The notes under the pieces: model-generated
What the model was told of the DNA's origin: nothing
The model's database searches: none
The model's input: the letters and a program-made list of their open reading frames with translations, nothing else
In this document: piece by piece, positions 8,469-15,936 of the stretch
Position numbering within the stretch: position 1 is the stretch's first letter
Layout: each line of letters starts with the position of its first letter
Assembly: GCF_022698145.1 (NCBI RefSeq)
Contig: NZ_JALDAX010000025.1
Span: 29,650 to 93,649, forward strand
DNA from: Streptomyces spinosisporus
GTDB taxonomy: Bacteria; Actinomycetota; Actinomycetes; Streptomycetales; Streptomycetaceae
DNA length: 64,000 nt
Direction of reading: 5' to 3'
Program-made: the position numbers and the translations under genes

Positions 8469-9241
8469 CACAGCTCCCGGTGGACCTTGGTGTTGGAGGC
8501 CTGGGCGCGGGGGCGCAGCACCAGCAGGTCGACGTTGACGTGGCTGGGGCGGGTGACCGCCCAGGTGATCGTCTCCGCCACGTCGTCGGCTGTCAGGGGT
8601 GCGGCCACGCCCTCGTAGACCTTCGACGCCTTCGCCTCGTCGCCGCCGAATCGGGTGAGGGCGAACTCGTCGGTCTTGACCATGCCGGGCGCGATCTCGA
8701 TGACCCGGACCGGGCGGCCGACGATCTCCAGGCGGAGGGTCTCGGCGAGGACGTGCTCGCCGTGCTTGGCGGCGACATAGCCCGCGCCGCCCTCGTAGGT
8801 GCCGAGGCCCGCGGTGGAGGAGACGACCACCACCGTGCCGTCGCCGCTCGCCTCCAGCTTGGGCAGCAGGGCCTGGGTGACGTTCAGGGTGCCGATGACG
8901 TTCGTCTCGTACATCGTGCGCCAGTCGGCCGGGTCGCCGGTGGCCACGGGGTCGGCGCCGAGCGCGCCGCCCGCGTTGTTGACGAGGACCCCGATCGTCT
9001 GGAAGGCGGTCGCGAACTCGTCGACCGCCGCGCGGTCGGTGACGTCGAGCTGATACGCCGCGGCGGAGTGCCCCGCCGCGTTGATCTCCTCCGCCAGCGC
9101 CTCGATCCGGTCCTTGCGGCGGGCGGTCAGGACGACGCGGTATCCCGCTGCGGCGAGCTGACGGGCCGTGGCGGCGCCGATTCCGCTGCTGGCACCGGTG
9201 ACGATCGCGATGCGGGAGGCTGCGGACGGTGCGGTTGCCAT
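8468..9241 (-). CDS. SDR family NAD(P)-dependent oxidoreductase
   Basis: A 257-residue classical short-chain dehydrogenase. It has the cofactor loop TGASSGIG (about residues 15-22), NNAG (about residue 88), the catalytic serine in VVSSTAG and the Yx3K pair in GYVAAKHG, all in the normal order. The basic residues after beta-2 (TARRKDR) favour NADP(H). The sequence resembles the YdfG/serine-dehydrogenase-like group acting on short hydroxy acids or aldehydes, but the substrate cannot be read from sequence. It overlaps the small membrane protein gene downstream, so the pair is probably one transcript. Confidence 0.88.
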   Translation of the reverse strand: MATAPSAASRIAIVTGASSGIGAATARQLAAAGYRVVLTARRKDRIEALAEEINAAGHSAAAYQLDVTDRAAVDEFATAFQTIGVLVNNAGGALGADPVATGDPADWRTMYETNVIGTLNVTQALLPKLEASGDGTVVVVSSTAGLGTYEGGAGYVAAKHGEHVLAETLRLEIVGRPVRVIEIAPGMVKTDEFALTRFGGDEAKASKVYEGVAAPLTADDVAETITWAVTRPSHVNVDLLVLRPRAQASNTKVHREL

Positions 9242-9313
9242 GCGGTGCTCCTGGTCTGCGGTGTGCGGTCGGCTCTGCGGTGTGCGGTCGGCTTCATTCA
9301 GCGTAAGTGAGGC

Positions 9314-9652
9314 TCAGCCGCCGTTCCTCGGCGCCCACATGATCAGCGCCATTCCGGCGAGGCAGACGAGCGCGCCCGTGATGTCCCAGCGGTCGGGCCG
9401 GTAGCCGTCCGCGACCACGCCCCACAGGATCGAACCGGCGACGAAGATCCCGCCGTACGCGGCGAGGATGCGGCCGAAGTGGGCGTCGGGCTGGAAGGTG
9501 GCGACGAAGCCGTAGGCGCCGAGGGCCAGCACGCCTCCGGCCATCCACAGCCAGCCGCGGTGTTCGCGCACGCCCTGCCAGATCAGCCAGGCCCCGCCGA
9601 TCTCGAAGATCGCGGCGACGACGAAGAGGGCGGCGGAGCGGGCGATGAGCAT
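9314..9652 (-). CDS. YnfA/UPF0060 family small membrane protein
   Basis: A 112-residue protein with four hydrophobic segments (SAALFVVAAIFEIGGAWLIW, WLWMAGGVLALGAYGFV, ILAAYGGIFVAGSILWGVV, ITGALVCLAGMALIMWAP). It matches UPF0060 (YnfA), a family related to small multidrug resistance transporters and sometimes linked to efflux. The IFEIGGAWLIWQG and AAYGGIF motifs are typical. The chosen ATG at 9652 gives the usual family length. Confidence 0.86.
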   Translation of the reverse strand: MLIARSAALFVVAAIFEIGGAWLIWQGVREHRGWLWMAGGVLALGAYGFVATFQPDAHFGRILAAYGGIFVAGSILWGVVADGYRPDRWDITGALVCLAGMALIMWAPRNGG

Positions 9653-9787
9653 GGCGCAAGCCTGCCACGGGCGGGTGCTGTCACCTGATGGACGGCGCCT
9701 GCCGGCGGCTCGGCGTGGGATACATCCCCGTGGGACACGTCCGCGGGAGATACGTCCGTACGTCCGCGGCGAGTGAGGAGTGGTGGC

Positions 9788-10276
9788 ATGCGCAGGGTTC
9801 TCCCGGTGTCGGTGTCGGTGCCGGTGGTGGCCGTGGCGGCGCTGGCTGCGGTGGCCGTGGGGACCGTGCCCGCCGGTGCGGCCGGCGGCGACCCCGAGGC
9901 CGACCTCGCCTATCACGGCGTCGTCTCCATGTCGGGCGGCCGGGTGGACCTGCGGTTCACGCCGCGCAACCACGGGCCGTCGGCGGTGCCGGACACGACG
10001 GTGCGGCTGCGCTGGTCGGTGCCGCTGGTGGACGGGCAGGCGCTGCCGGAGGGGTGTGCGCGGTCGGCCGCGCGGGAGGTGCTGTGCCGGGTGGGGGCGC
10101 TGGCGGCGGACGACCGGGGCCGGCAGATCGGGCTGCGGGTGCGGCTGCGGGGCGCGCCCTCCGAGGTGCTGCTGGAGACGGACACGGTGTGGAGTGGGGG
10201 CGCCGTGGACCGCAACCGGTCGAACGACCGGCAGCGGGTGCTCGTCCTCGACACCGGGGACAGGTACTACTTCTAG
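9788..10276 (+). CDS. Secreted protein with a CARDB/DUF11-like beta domain
   Basis: A 162-residue exported protein. The signal peptide (MRRVLPVSVSVPVVAVAALA, cleavage probably after AGAAG) is followed by a domain reading VDLRFTPRNHGPSAVPDTTVRLRWSVP, a pattern typical of DUF11/CARDB-type beta sandwiches in secreted actinobacterial proteins. Two cysteines (CAR, CRV) may pair. GAGGAG lies seven bases before the ATG at 9788, deciding it over the ATG at 9773. No enzymatic motif is visible; a cell-surface or extracellular structural role is a guess. Confidence 0.7.
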   Translation: MRRVLPVSVSVPVVAVAALAAVAVGTVPAGAAGGDPEADLAYHGVVSMSGGRVDLRFTPRNHGPSAVPDTTVRLRWSVPLVDGQALPEGCARSAAREVLCRVGALAADDRGRQIGLRVRLRGAPSEVLLETDTVWSGGAVDRNRSNDRQRVLVLDTGDRYYF

Positions 10277-10295
10277 GCGCGGGTTCCGTACGATC

Positions 10296-10310
10296 TCTGC
10301 ACGGCGCAGA
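10296..10310. promoter_or_regulatory. Inverted repeat upstream of the MarR gene
   Basis: TCTGC-ACGGC-GCAGA is a perfect 5-bp inverted repeat with a 5-bp centre, ending 34 bp before the MarR start codon. The size and position suit an autoregulatory MarR operator. Confidence 0.4.
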
Positions 10311-10344
10311 CGACGAGGGCGGCGCAGGCGAAGAGGAGCGAGGC

Positions 10345-10818
10345 ATGGCAGGGACCGCGCGGGAGCGGCTGCTCGACGAGCTGTCCGTCGTCTCGCGCCG
10401 CTACATGGCCTCGTACGCCCTGTTCAACCAGGCCGTCGCCGACCACCTCGGCCTGCACCCGACCGATCTGCAGTGTCTGAACCTGCTGACGCTGGAGGGG
10501 GCGCCGGTGACGACGGGCCGGATCGCGGAGCTGACGGGTCTGACCACCGGGTCGGCGACCCGGCTGGTGGACCGGCTGGAGCGGGCCGGCTATGTCCTGC
10601 GGGAGCGGGACGCGGAGGACCGGCGGCGGGTGCTGGTGGCGACCGTGCCGGAGCGGATCGCCGAGTTCGGGCGGATGTGGGACCGGCTGGGCGGCGACTG
10701 GTCCGCCCTCTTCGACGAACTGGACGACGCCGAACTGGCCGTGGTCGTCGGGCACATGCGGCGGACGGTGGAGTTCAGCGGGCAGCAGGTCGCGCGGTTG
10801 CGGGCGGGCGAGGTCTGA
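10345..10818 (+). CDS. MarR family transcriptional regulator
   Basis: A 157-residue winged-helix regulator. The DNA-binding part is GRIAELTGLTTGSATRLVDRLERAGYV followed by the wing RERDAEDRRRVLVATV, with the Asp-Arg-Arg signature of MarR proteins; helical dimerisation segments flank it. GAGGAG lies just upstream of the ATG at 10345. Targets are unknown. An inverted repeat 34 bp before the start codon suggests autoregulation. Confidence 0.88.
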   Translation: MAGTARERLLDELSVVSRRYMASYALFNQAVADHLGLHPTDLQCLNLLTLEGAPVTTGRIAELTGLTTGSATRLVDRLERAGYVLRERDAEDRRRVLVATVPERIAEFGRMWDRLGGDWSALFDELDDAELAVVVGHMRRTVEFSGQQVARLRAGEV

Positions 10819-10861
10819 GGGCCCTCGGGTACGTCTCGTGCCGTCGCCCTGATCGGTGCAC

Positions 10862-11263
10862 CTAGGCGTTCTCGGCGTCGTACTGCTCCCGTGCCGCGTG
10901 CACCTCGTCGAAGTGGGTCTCGGCCCAGGTCTTCACCGCGGTCATCAACTGCGCGAGGCTGCCGCCCAGTTCGGTGAGCTCGTAGTCGACGCGGACCGGC
11001 ACGGAGGGGGTGACCGTGCGGGTGACGAGGCCGTCGCGCTCCAGGGCGCGCAGGGTCTGCGTCAGCATCTTGGGGCTGACGCCGGCGATCTTGCGGCTGA
11101 GGTCGCTGTAGCGCATCGGGCCGGTGGACAGGGCGGCGAGGACCAGGCTGACCCACTTGTCGCTGAGGCGGTCCAGGAGCTGGTTGGTGGGGCAGGCGCG
11201 CAGGAAGGCGTCGTAGTCGGTGCGGGCCTGTTCGCGCTTCTGGGCGGCGGTCATGGTCGCCAT
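10862..11263 (-). CDS. HxlR/DUF24 family regulator, probably redox-sensing
   Basis: A 133-residue winged-helix regulator of the HxlR (DUF24) type: CPTNQLLDRLSDKWVSLVLAAL, then MRYSDLSRKIAGVSPKMLTQTLRALERDGL. The cysteine just before the conserved LLxRLxDKW block (residue 24) is the position used as a thiol sensor in redox-responsive members such as QorR and HypR. It is divergent from a quinone-type oxidoreductase across 134 bp, the same arrangement as QorR with its target. GGAGGA sits five bases before the ATG at 11263. A role as a thiol-controlled repressor of the neighbouring reductase is inferred. Confidence 0.88.
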   Translation of the reverse strand: MATMTAAQKREQARTDYDAFLRACPTNQLLDRLSDKWVSLVLAALSTGPMRYSDLSRKIAGVSPKMLTQTLRALERDGLVTRTVTPSVPVRVDYELTELGGSLAQLMTAVKTWAETHFDEVHAAREQYDAENA

Positions 11264-11294
11264 GGCTCTCCTCCGGGTGAGGTAGGCACCTTCA

Positions 11295-11331
11295 GGTAAC
11301 TACTTCCTCCTGGATAGTAACTCTTCCTACG
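11295..11331. promoter_or_regulatory. Two repeated half-sites between HxlR and oxidoreductase genes
   Basis: The motif GTAACTxxTTCCT occurs in direct orientation as GTAACTACTTCCT (near 11296) and GTAACTCTTCCT (near 11317), about 21 bp or two helical turns apart. These are the best candidates for HxlR binding sites controlling both divergent genes. Confidence 0.5.
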
Positions 11332-11397
11332 GTTGTTGCAGCACTTCAGAAACGCGGAAAAACATCTCGATTCTGATCGATTCTGGGAGAGACAACC

Positions 11398-12288
11398 ATG
11401 CGTGCTGCAGTAGTGAGGACCTTCGGCGGGCCCGAGACCGTGGAGATCGTGGAGGCGGAGGTGCCCGAGCCGGGCGCCCGTCAGGTGCGGATCAAGGTCG
11501 CGGCGGCCGCGCTGAACCCGGTGGACGCCGGTGTGCGCGGCGGGTTCTTCGGGGGCGCGGGCAAGCAGATCGGCTTCGGCTGGGATGTCGCCGGGACCGT
11601 CGACGCGACGGGGGTGGCGACCGCCTGGAGCGCCGGTGACGAGGTGGTGGCCCTGGACCCGGGCATGGTGCGGCCGCTGGGCACCCATGCCGAGTACGTC
11701 GTCGTAGACACGGACGCGGTGGCGAAGGCGCCTGCCACGGTCGACGCCGTGCATGCCTCGACGTTGCCGCTGAATGCCCTGACCGCCGAACAGGCCCTGG
11801 ACCTACTGGAGTTGACCGAAGGGCAGTCGCTTCTCGTGACGGGTGCGGCGGGCGCGGTCGGCGGGTTCGCGATCCAACTCGCCGTTCACCGGGGTCTGTC
11901 GGTGACCGGGCTGGCCCGGGAGGGCGACGAGGAGCTCGTACGGTCCCTGGGCGCCGCCCACTTCGCGTCCGGGGACGCCGACCTGGGCACCTACGACGCC
12001 GTGCTGGACGCCGCGAACCTCGGCGAGGCCGCCCTTGAGTGGGTCCGCGACGGCGGTGCCTTCGTGGGCGTCCGGCCCGGGGGCCACCCCGAGTCGGTGC
12101 GCGGGGTGCGGACCACCGCGGTCGCCGTCACGGCCGACGGCGCCCGTCTCGCGAAGCTGGCGGGCCTGGTCGACGAGGGCGTACTGACCCTGCGGGTGGC
12201 CGAGACCTACGCCCTCGACGATGCGGCGAAGGCCCACGCCCGGCTGGATGCGGGCGGGGTCCGGGGGCGACTGGTCCTGATCCCCTGA
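11398..12288 (+). CDS. Zinc-independent MDR oxidoreductase (quinone reductase-like)
   Basis: A 296-residue medium-chain reductase. The N-terminal GroES-like domain (MRAAVVRTFGGPETVEIVE) is followed by a Rossmann domain with LLVTGAAGAVGGFAIQLA as the nucleotide loop. The cysteines and histidines of zinc alcohol dehydrogenases are absent, which fits the quinone oxidoreductase subgroup. NADPH-dependent reduction of quinones or enones is the usual activity. It is divergent from the HxlR regulator, which probably represses it until thiol stress occurs. Confidence 0.87.
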   Translation: MRAAVVRTFGGPETVEIVEAEVPEPGARQVRIKVAAAALNPVDAGVRGGFFGGAGKQIGFGWDVAGTVDATGVATAWSAGDEVVALDPGMVRPLGTHAEYVVVDTDAVAKAPATVDAVHASTLPLNALTAEQALDLLELTEGQSLLVTGAAGAVGGFAIQLAVHRGLSVTGLAREGDEELVRSLGAAHFASGDADLGTYDAVLDAANLGEAALEWVRDGGAFVGVRPGGHPESVRGVRTTAVAVTADGARLAKLAGLVDEGVLTLRVAETYALDDAAKAHARLDAGGVRGRLVLIP

Positions 12289-12314
12289 GCGCCGGCGCCC
12301 TCAAGGGGGCGGGC

Positions 12315-13724
12315 CTACCCCGCCCCTTCGGGCCGCGCGGGCGCCCTGCGCGGCAGCAGCCGTACAAGAGGCAGACACAGGATCACGCTCGCGGCGACGG
12401 CGGCAAGGCTCACCAGGACCGCGTGGGTCTCGCCGCCGGTCGTCCTGAAATACACGGTCGTCACCGTGGCCGCCCCCACCGAATTGGCCAGCTGCTGCAC
12501 CGCGTTGAGCGCCCCGCTCGCGCTGCCGGCCTCCTCGGGGGCGATGTCGCCGATGGTGACGTCGTAGACGGTGCCGAAGCAGGTGCCCATGCCGAGGCCG
12601 ACGAGGAGCAAGGGTGGCACCAGGACCCAGCCGTCGCGGTCGGCGAGCAGGGCCAGGCAGCCGCAGCCGGTGAGGATCAGCAGCAGCCCGGCGACGACGA
12701 GTTGACGGCCGTAGGTGTGGATCAGCCGGTAGCAGGCGATGGACGCGACGACGATGCCCGCCGACAGCGGGATCAGGCCGAGCGCCGTGCCCGCGGGGGA
12801 GTGGCCGAGGCCCCGCTGGAAGTGGAGCGAGAGGACGTAGAGGAGACCCGCGACCGCGGCGAAGACGAGGACGCCGAGGATCAGGCCCGAGGTGAAGCCG
12901 CGGTTGTGCAGCAGGGTCGGGCGGATCAGCGGTTCGGCGGCCGTGCGCTGACGGTGGCAGAAGGCGGCGAACAGGGCGAGGCCCAGCAGGAGCAGGGCGA
13001 CCGGCCGCACGCTCCAGCCGCCCGAGCCGTCGATGAGTCCGCCGAGCAGACCGAGCATGGCACCGGCCAGCAGCGCGGAGCCGGGGCCGTCCACGGACAC
13101 GGTCCGCTCGCCGCTGTCGCGGGGGAGCAGACGGGCCGCGGCGAGCAGGGCGGCGCCGCCGAGGAGCAGGTTGATCAGGAACATGGGGCGCCAGCCGAGG
13201 CCCGCGAGGTCGGCGTCGACCAGGAAGGCGGCGAGGATCGGCCCGCCGACGGCGGACAGTCCCATCACCGGTCCGAACAGGCTGAACGCCTTGCCGATCT
13301 CCTCGCGCGGCCAGGTCGCGCCGAGGATGCCGAAGCCCTGCGGGATCAGGAGCGCCCCGAAGGCGCCCTGGAGCAGCCGGGCGACGATCAGGAAGGCCGG
13401 CGCCTGGGCGAGCCCGCAGGCGAGCGAGGCCGCGACGAACCCGGCGAGCCCGGTCAGGAACAGCCGCCGGCGCCCGTACTTGTCGCCGAGCCGTGCGCCG
13501 GGCACCAGGAGCACGCCGAGCGCGAGGGCGTAGGAGGCGCCGAGCCACTGCACCAGGCTCGCGCCGCCGCCCAGGTCCCGGGTGATCGTCGGCGCGGCGA
13601 TGTTGGTGATCGTGGCGTCGAGCAGGTCGAGGACGTCGGCGGCGAGGATCACGGTGAGGACGGCCCAGCGGGCGCGGGGGGACAGGGGTGGAGTATCTCT
13701 TGCGTTACGAAGAATCTGCGTCAC
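12315..13724 (-). CDS. MFS transporter, DHA2 (14-TM) drug exporter family
   Basis: A 469-residue membrane transporter. Motif A-like GARLGDKYGRRRLFLTG follows the second membrane span, the N-terminus carries the DHA2 pattern LDATITNIAAPTI, and about 14 hydrophobic segments follow. Proton-driven export of drugs or metabolites is the family role. The start is taken as the GTG at 13724 because it lies exactly where transcription should begin from a good promoter (TTGCAC, 17 bp, GATATT, 7 bp), giving a leaderless message. The ATG at 13760 would lie inside that promoter. Two palindromic sites overlap the start, so a repressor is expected. Confidence 0.88.
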   Translation of the reverse strand: MTQILRNARDTPPLSPRARWAVLTVILAADVLDLLDATITNIAAPTITRDLGGGASLVQWLGASYALALGVLLVPGARLGDKYGRRRLFLTGLAGFVAASLACGLAQAPAFLIVARLLQGAFGALLIPQGFGILGATWPREEIGKAFSLFGPVMGLSAVGGPILAAFLVDADLAGLGWRPMFLINLLLGGAALLAAARLLPRDSGERTVSVDGPGSALLAGAMLGLLGGLIDGSGGWSVRPVALLLLGLALFAAFCHRQRTAAEPLIRPTLLHNRGFTSGLILGVLVFAAVAGLLYVLSLHFQRGLGHSPAGTALGLIPLSAGIVVASIACYRLIHTYGRQLVVAGLLLILTGCGCLALLADRDGWVLVPPLLLVGLGMGTCFGTVYDVTIGDIAPEEAGSASGALNAVQQLANSVGAATVTTVYFRTTGGETHAVLVSLAAVAASVILCLPLVRLLPRRAPARPEGAG

Positions 13725-13760
13725 GCAGGTAAATATCCATGCTTGGCCGCCGCAGTGCAA
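13700..13760 (-). promoter_or_regulatory. Leaderless promoter and double operator of the DHA2 exporter
   Basis: On the minus strand, -35 TTGCAC (13760-13755), a 17-bp spacer and -10 GATATT (13737-13732) place transcription initiation at the GTG start codon (13724). CTGCGT-C-ACGCAG (13716-13728) is a perfect palindrome spanning the start. A second, imperfect copy (TTGCGTTACGAA, 13700-13711) is centred 16 bp downstream. A dimeric repressor binding both would block initiation. Confidence 0.7.
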
Positions 13761-13797
13761 CCGGATTTGCGGGCGCCTGCCGCACCCCTCGCTACCG

Positions 13798-14604
13798 CTA
13801 CTGCACGCCCTGTGTCGCGTACGCCGTCGGCGGCACCCCCACCGTCGCCGTGAAGTCCCGTACCAGATGGGCCTGGTCGGCGTAGCCGAGGTCGGCGGCG
13901 AGGGCGGCCCAGTCGACGTCCCGGTCGGTCTCGGCGCGCTCCAGGGCCTCGTGGATGCGGTAGCGCAGGACGACCCACTTGGGGCCCACGCCCACGTACG
14001 CGGCGAACAGGCGCTGCAGGACTCGTACGGACAGGCCCTCGGCGCGGGCGAAGTCGCCGACGCGGCGGATCGTGCGGTCGGTGCGGATGCGGTCGGCCAG
14101 GGTCATCGCGAGGTCGGCCTGCGGGTCGGGTTCCGGGGCGAGGCCGAGGAGGAAGGCGTCCAGGGCGGCGACCCGGGCGTCCTCGTCGTCCGGCCCGAGC
14201 ACGACGTGCGGATCGGCGTCGAGGGGGACCTCCGGGAAGCGGATCCGCTGCCCGGTCCAGTCGCTCACCGGCCGGCCGGGGGCGAAGGGGCGGAAGCCGC
14301 CCGGCCGGAACTGGATGCCGCAGACCCGCCCCCGCCCCTCCAGCTTCTGCGTGAACAGTTCGAGCCCGATCCCCGCGATCTCGGCGAACGGCTCCTGCCC
14401 GGCGAACTGCTGGAAGACGATGTTGACCGACGGGTGCGGGACCACGTGCGAGGCGTACGGCTGGGTGAGGTCCCAGTCGATCAGCCAGTAGTGCTCCAGA
14501 TACGGGCGCAGCGGCTCGGCGGGCTCGCGGCGGCGGAAGCGCACCTGCGCGAGGAGCCCCGCGGCGTCGACGATCCCTCGGTGGTCACGGCGTGGGGCGG
14601 CCAT
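13798..14604 (-). CDS. AraC family transcriptional regulator
   Basis: A 268-residue regulator. The N-terminal domain (RPYLEHYWLIDWDL, HPSVNIVFQQF, GIQFRPGGF) resembles the DUF6597-type sensor found in many actinobacterial AraC proteins. The C-terminal domain has the two helix-turn-helix units of AraC proteins (RVGDFARAEGLSVRVLQRLF and WAALAADLGYADQAHLVRDF). It lies upstream of, and on the same strand as, the exporter, with 73 bp between the two genes. A -10-like TACGAT six bases before the ATG suggests a leaderless message. Targets are unknown; the exporter is a candidate. Confidence 0.88.
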   Translation of the reverse strand: MAAPRRDHRGIVDAAGLLAQVRFRRREPAEPLRPYLEHYWLIDWDLTQPYASHVVPHPSVNIVFQQFAGQEPFAEIAGIGLELFTQKLEGRGRVCGIQFRPGGFRPFAPGRPVSDWTGQRIRFPEVPLDADPHVVLGPDDEDARVAALDAFLLGLAPEPDPQADLAMTLADRIRTDRTIRRVGDFARAEGLSVRVLQRLFAAYVGVGPKWVVLRYRIHEALERAETDRDVDWAALAADLGYADQAHLVRDFTATVGVPPTAYATQGVQ

Positions 14605-14610
14605 GTCCGG

Positions 14611-14616
14611 ATCGTA
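14611..14616 (-). promoter_or_regulatory. -10 element of a probable leaderless AraC transcript
   Basis: TACGAT lies six bases before the AraC ATG at 14604, with no ribosome site between them. The -35 region is not recognisable. Confidence 0.45.
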
Positions 14617-14650
14617 GGACGGGGTACTGACAGTCGCCGGGGTGAGGGGA

Positions 14651-14760
14651 CCCTGGTGGTGCCGGACTACCGGGACCCAGGTGATGCCGGACTACCGGGA
14701 CCCTGGTGGTGCCGGACTACCGGGACCCTGGTGGTGCCGGAATACGGAGACCCTGGTGAC
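14651..14760. repeat. 25-bp tandem repeat, about 4.4 copies
   Basis: Units of 25 bp start at 14651, 14676, 14701 and 14726, with a fifth, partial unit from 14751. Copies 1 and 3 are identical; copies 2 and 4 carry a few substitutions. The array runs directly into the promoter of the flavin oxidoreductase operon. There are no spacers, so it is not a CRISPR array. Confidence 0.85.
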
Positions 14761-14788
14761 CGTTCACCGATATAGTTGAACGGTCAAC
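14759..14788. promoter_or_regulatory. Promoter and operator of the LLM/FMN reductase operon
   Basis: TATAGT at 14771-14776 is a good -10 element. It is flanked by the inverted repeat ACCGTTCA (14759-14766) and TGAACGGT (14777-14784). A second dyad, GTTGA-ACGG-TCAAC (14775-14788), overlaps the predicted transcription start. This layout suits repression by a MarR- or TetR-type dimer. Confidence 0.6.
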
Positions 14789-14808
14789 AACTTGGAGGTT
14801 GAGCGACC

Positions 14809-15936
14809 ATGCAGTTCGGGATCTTCAGCGTCGGCGACGTCACGCCGGACCCAACCACGGGGCGTACGCCGAGCGAGCGCGAGCGCATCAAGGCCATGGT
14901 CGCCATCGCGCTGAAGGCCGAGGAGGTGGGGCTCGAGGTCTTCGCGACCGGTGAGCACCACAACCCGCCGTTCGTGCCGTCGTCGCCGACCACGATGCTC
15001 GGCCACATCGCCGCGCGGACCGAGAAGCTGATCCTGTCCACCTCCACGACGCTCATCACCACCAACGACCCGGTGAAGATCGCCGAGGACTTCGCGATGC
15101 TCCAGCACCTGGCCGACGGGCGCGTGGACCTGATGCTGGGCCGCGGCAACACCGGCCCGGTCTACCCCTGGTTCGGGCAGGACATCCGCCAGGGCATCAA
15201 CCTCGCCGTCGAGAACTACGCCCTGCTGCACCGGCTGTGGCGCGAAGACGTCGTGAACTGGGAGGGGAAGTTCCGCACCCCGCTGCAGGGCTTCACCTCC
15301 ACGCCCCGGCCGCTGGATGGCATCCCGCCGTTCGTCTGGCACGGCTCCATCCGTTCCCCGGAGATCGCCGAGCAGGCCGCGTACTACGGCGACGGCTTCT
15401 TCCACAACAACATCTTCTGGCCGGCCGACCACACCAAGCGGATGGTCGAGCTGTACCGGACCCGGTACGCCCACTACGGCCACGGCACCCCCGAGCAGGC
15501 CATCGTCGGGCTCGGCGGGCAGGTCTTCATGCGCAAGAACTCCCAGGACGCGGTCCGCGAGTTCCGTCCCTACTTCGACAACGCGCCGGTCTACGGCCAC
15601 GGGCCCTCCCTGGAGGACTTCACCGACCAGACCCCGCTGACCGTCGGCTCCCCGCAGGAGGTCATCGAGAAGACCCTCACCTTCCGCGAGTACGCCGGTG
15701 ACTACCAGCGCCAGCTGTTCCTCGTGGACCACGCCGGGCTGCCGCTGAAGACCGTGCTGGAGCAGCTCGACATGCTGGGCGAGGAGGTCGTGCCGGTGCT
15801 GCGCGAGGAGTTCGCCAAGAACCGTCCGGCGGATGTGCCCGAGCCGCCGACCCACGCGTCCCTGCTGGCCGCCGAGCAGGCCGAGCAGCCTGCCGCGGAG
15901 CAGCTTGCCGCCGGACCGAAGGAGGTCGTGGCATGA
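14809..15936 (+). CDS. LLM class flavin-dependent oxidoreductase, CE1758 family
   Basis: A 375-residue luciferase-like monooxygenase or reductase that uses reduced flavin. The start MQFGIFSVGDVTPDPTTGRTP and the internal ATGEHHNPPF, STSTTLITTNDPVKIAEDFA and RGNTGPVYPWFG blocks match the CE1758 subgroup, which is typically paired with a CE1759 FMN reductase exactly as here. GGAGG lies about nine bases before the ATG at 14809. The C-terminus has an Ala/Glu-rich tail. It overlaps the next gene by ATGA, so the two are co-translated. The natural substrate is not known. Confidence 0.9.
   Translation: MQFGIFSVGDVTPDPTTGRTPSERERIKAMVAIALKAEEVGLEVFATGEHHNPPFVPSSPTTMLGHIAARTEKLILSTSTTLITTNDPVKIAEDFAMLQHLADGRVDLMLGRGNTGPVYPWFGQDIRQGINLAVENYALLHRLWREDVVNWEGKFRTPLQGFTSTPRPLDGIPPFVWHGSIRSPEIAEQAAYYGDGFFHNNIFWPADHTKRMVELYRTRYAHYGHGTPEQAIVGLGGQVFMRKNSQDAVREFRPYFDNAPVYGHGPSLEDFTDQTPLTVGSPQEVIEKTLTFREYAGDYQRQLFLVDHAGLPLKTVLEQLDMLGEEVVPVLREEFAKNRPADVPEPPTHASLLAAEQAEQPAAEQLAAGPKEVVA

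Noticed and set aside
12039..13853. 604-codon open frame opposite the DHA2 exporter
   Set aside because: Low-complexity Gly/Arg/Glu composition; the minus strand encodes a normal multi-span transporter.
14651..14760. CRISPR-like repeat array
   Set aside because: Repeats are directly tandem with no spacers, and no cas genes are present.
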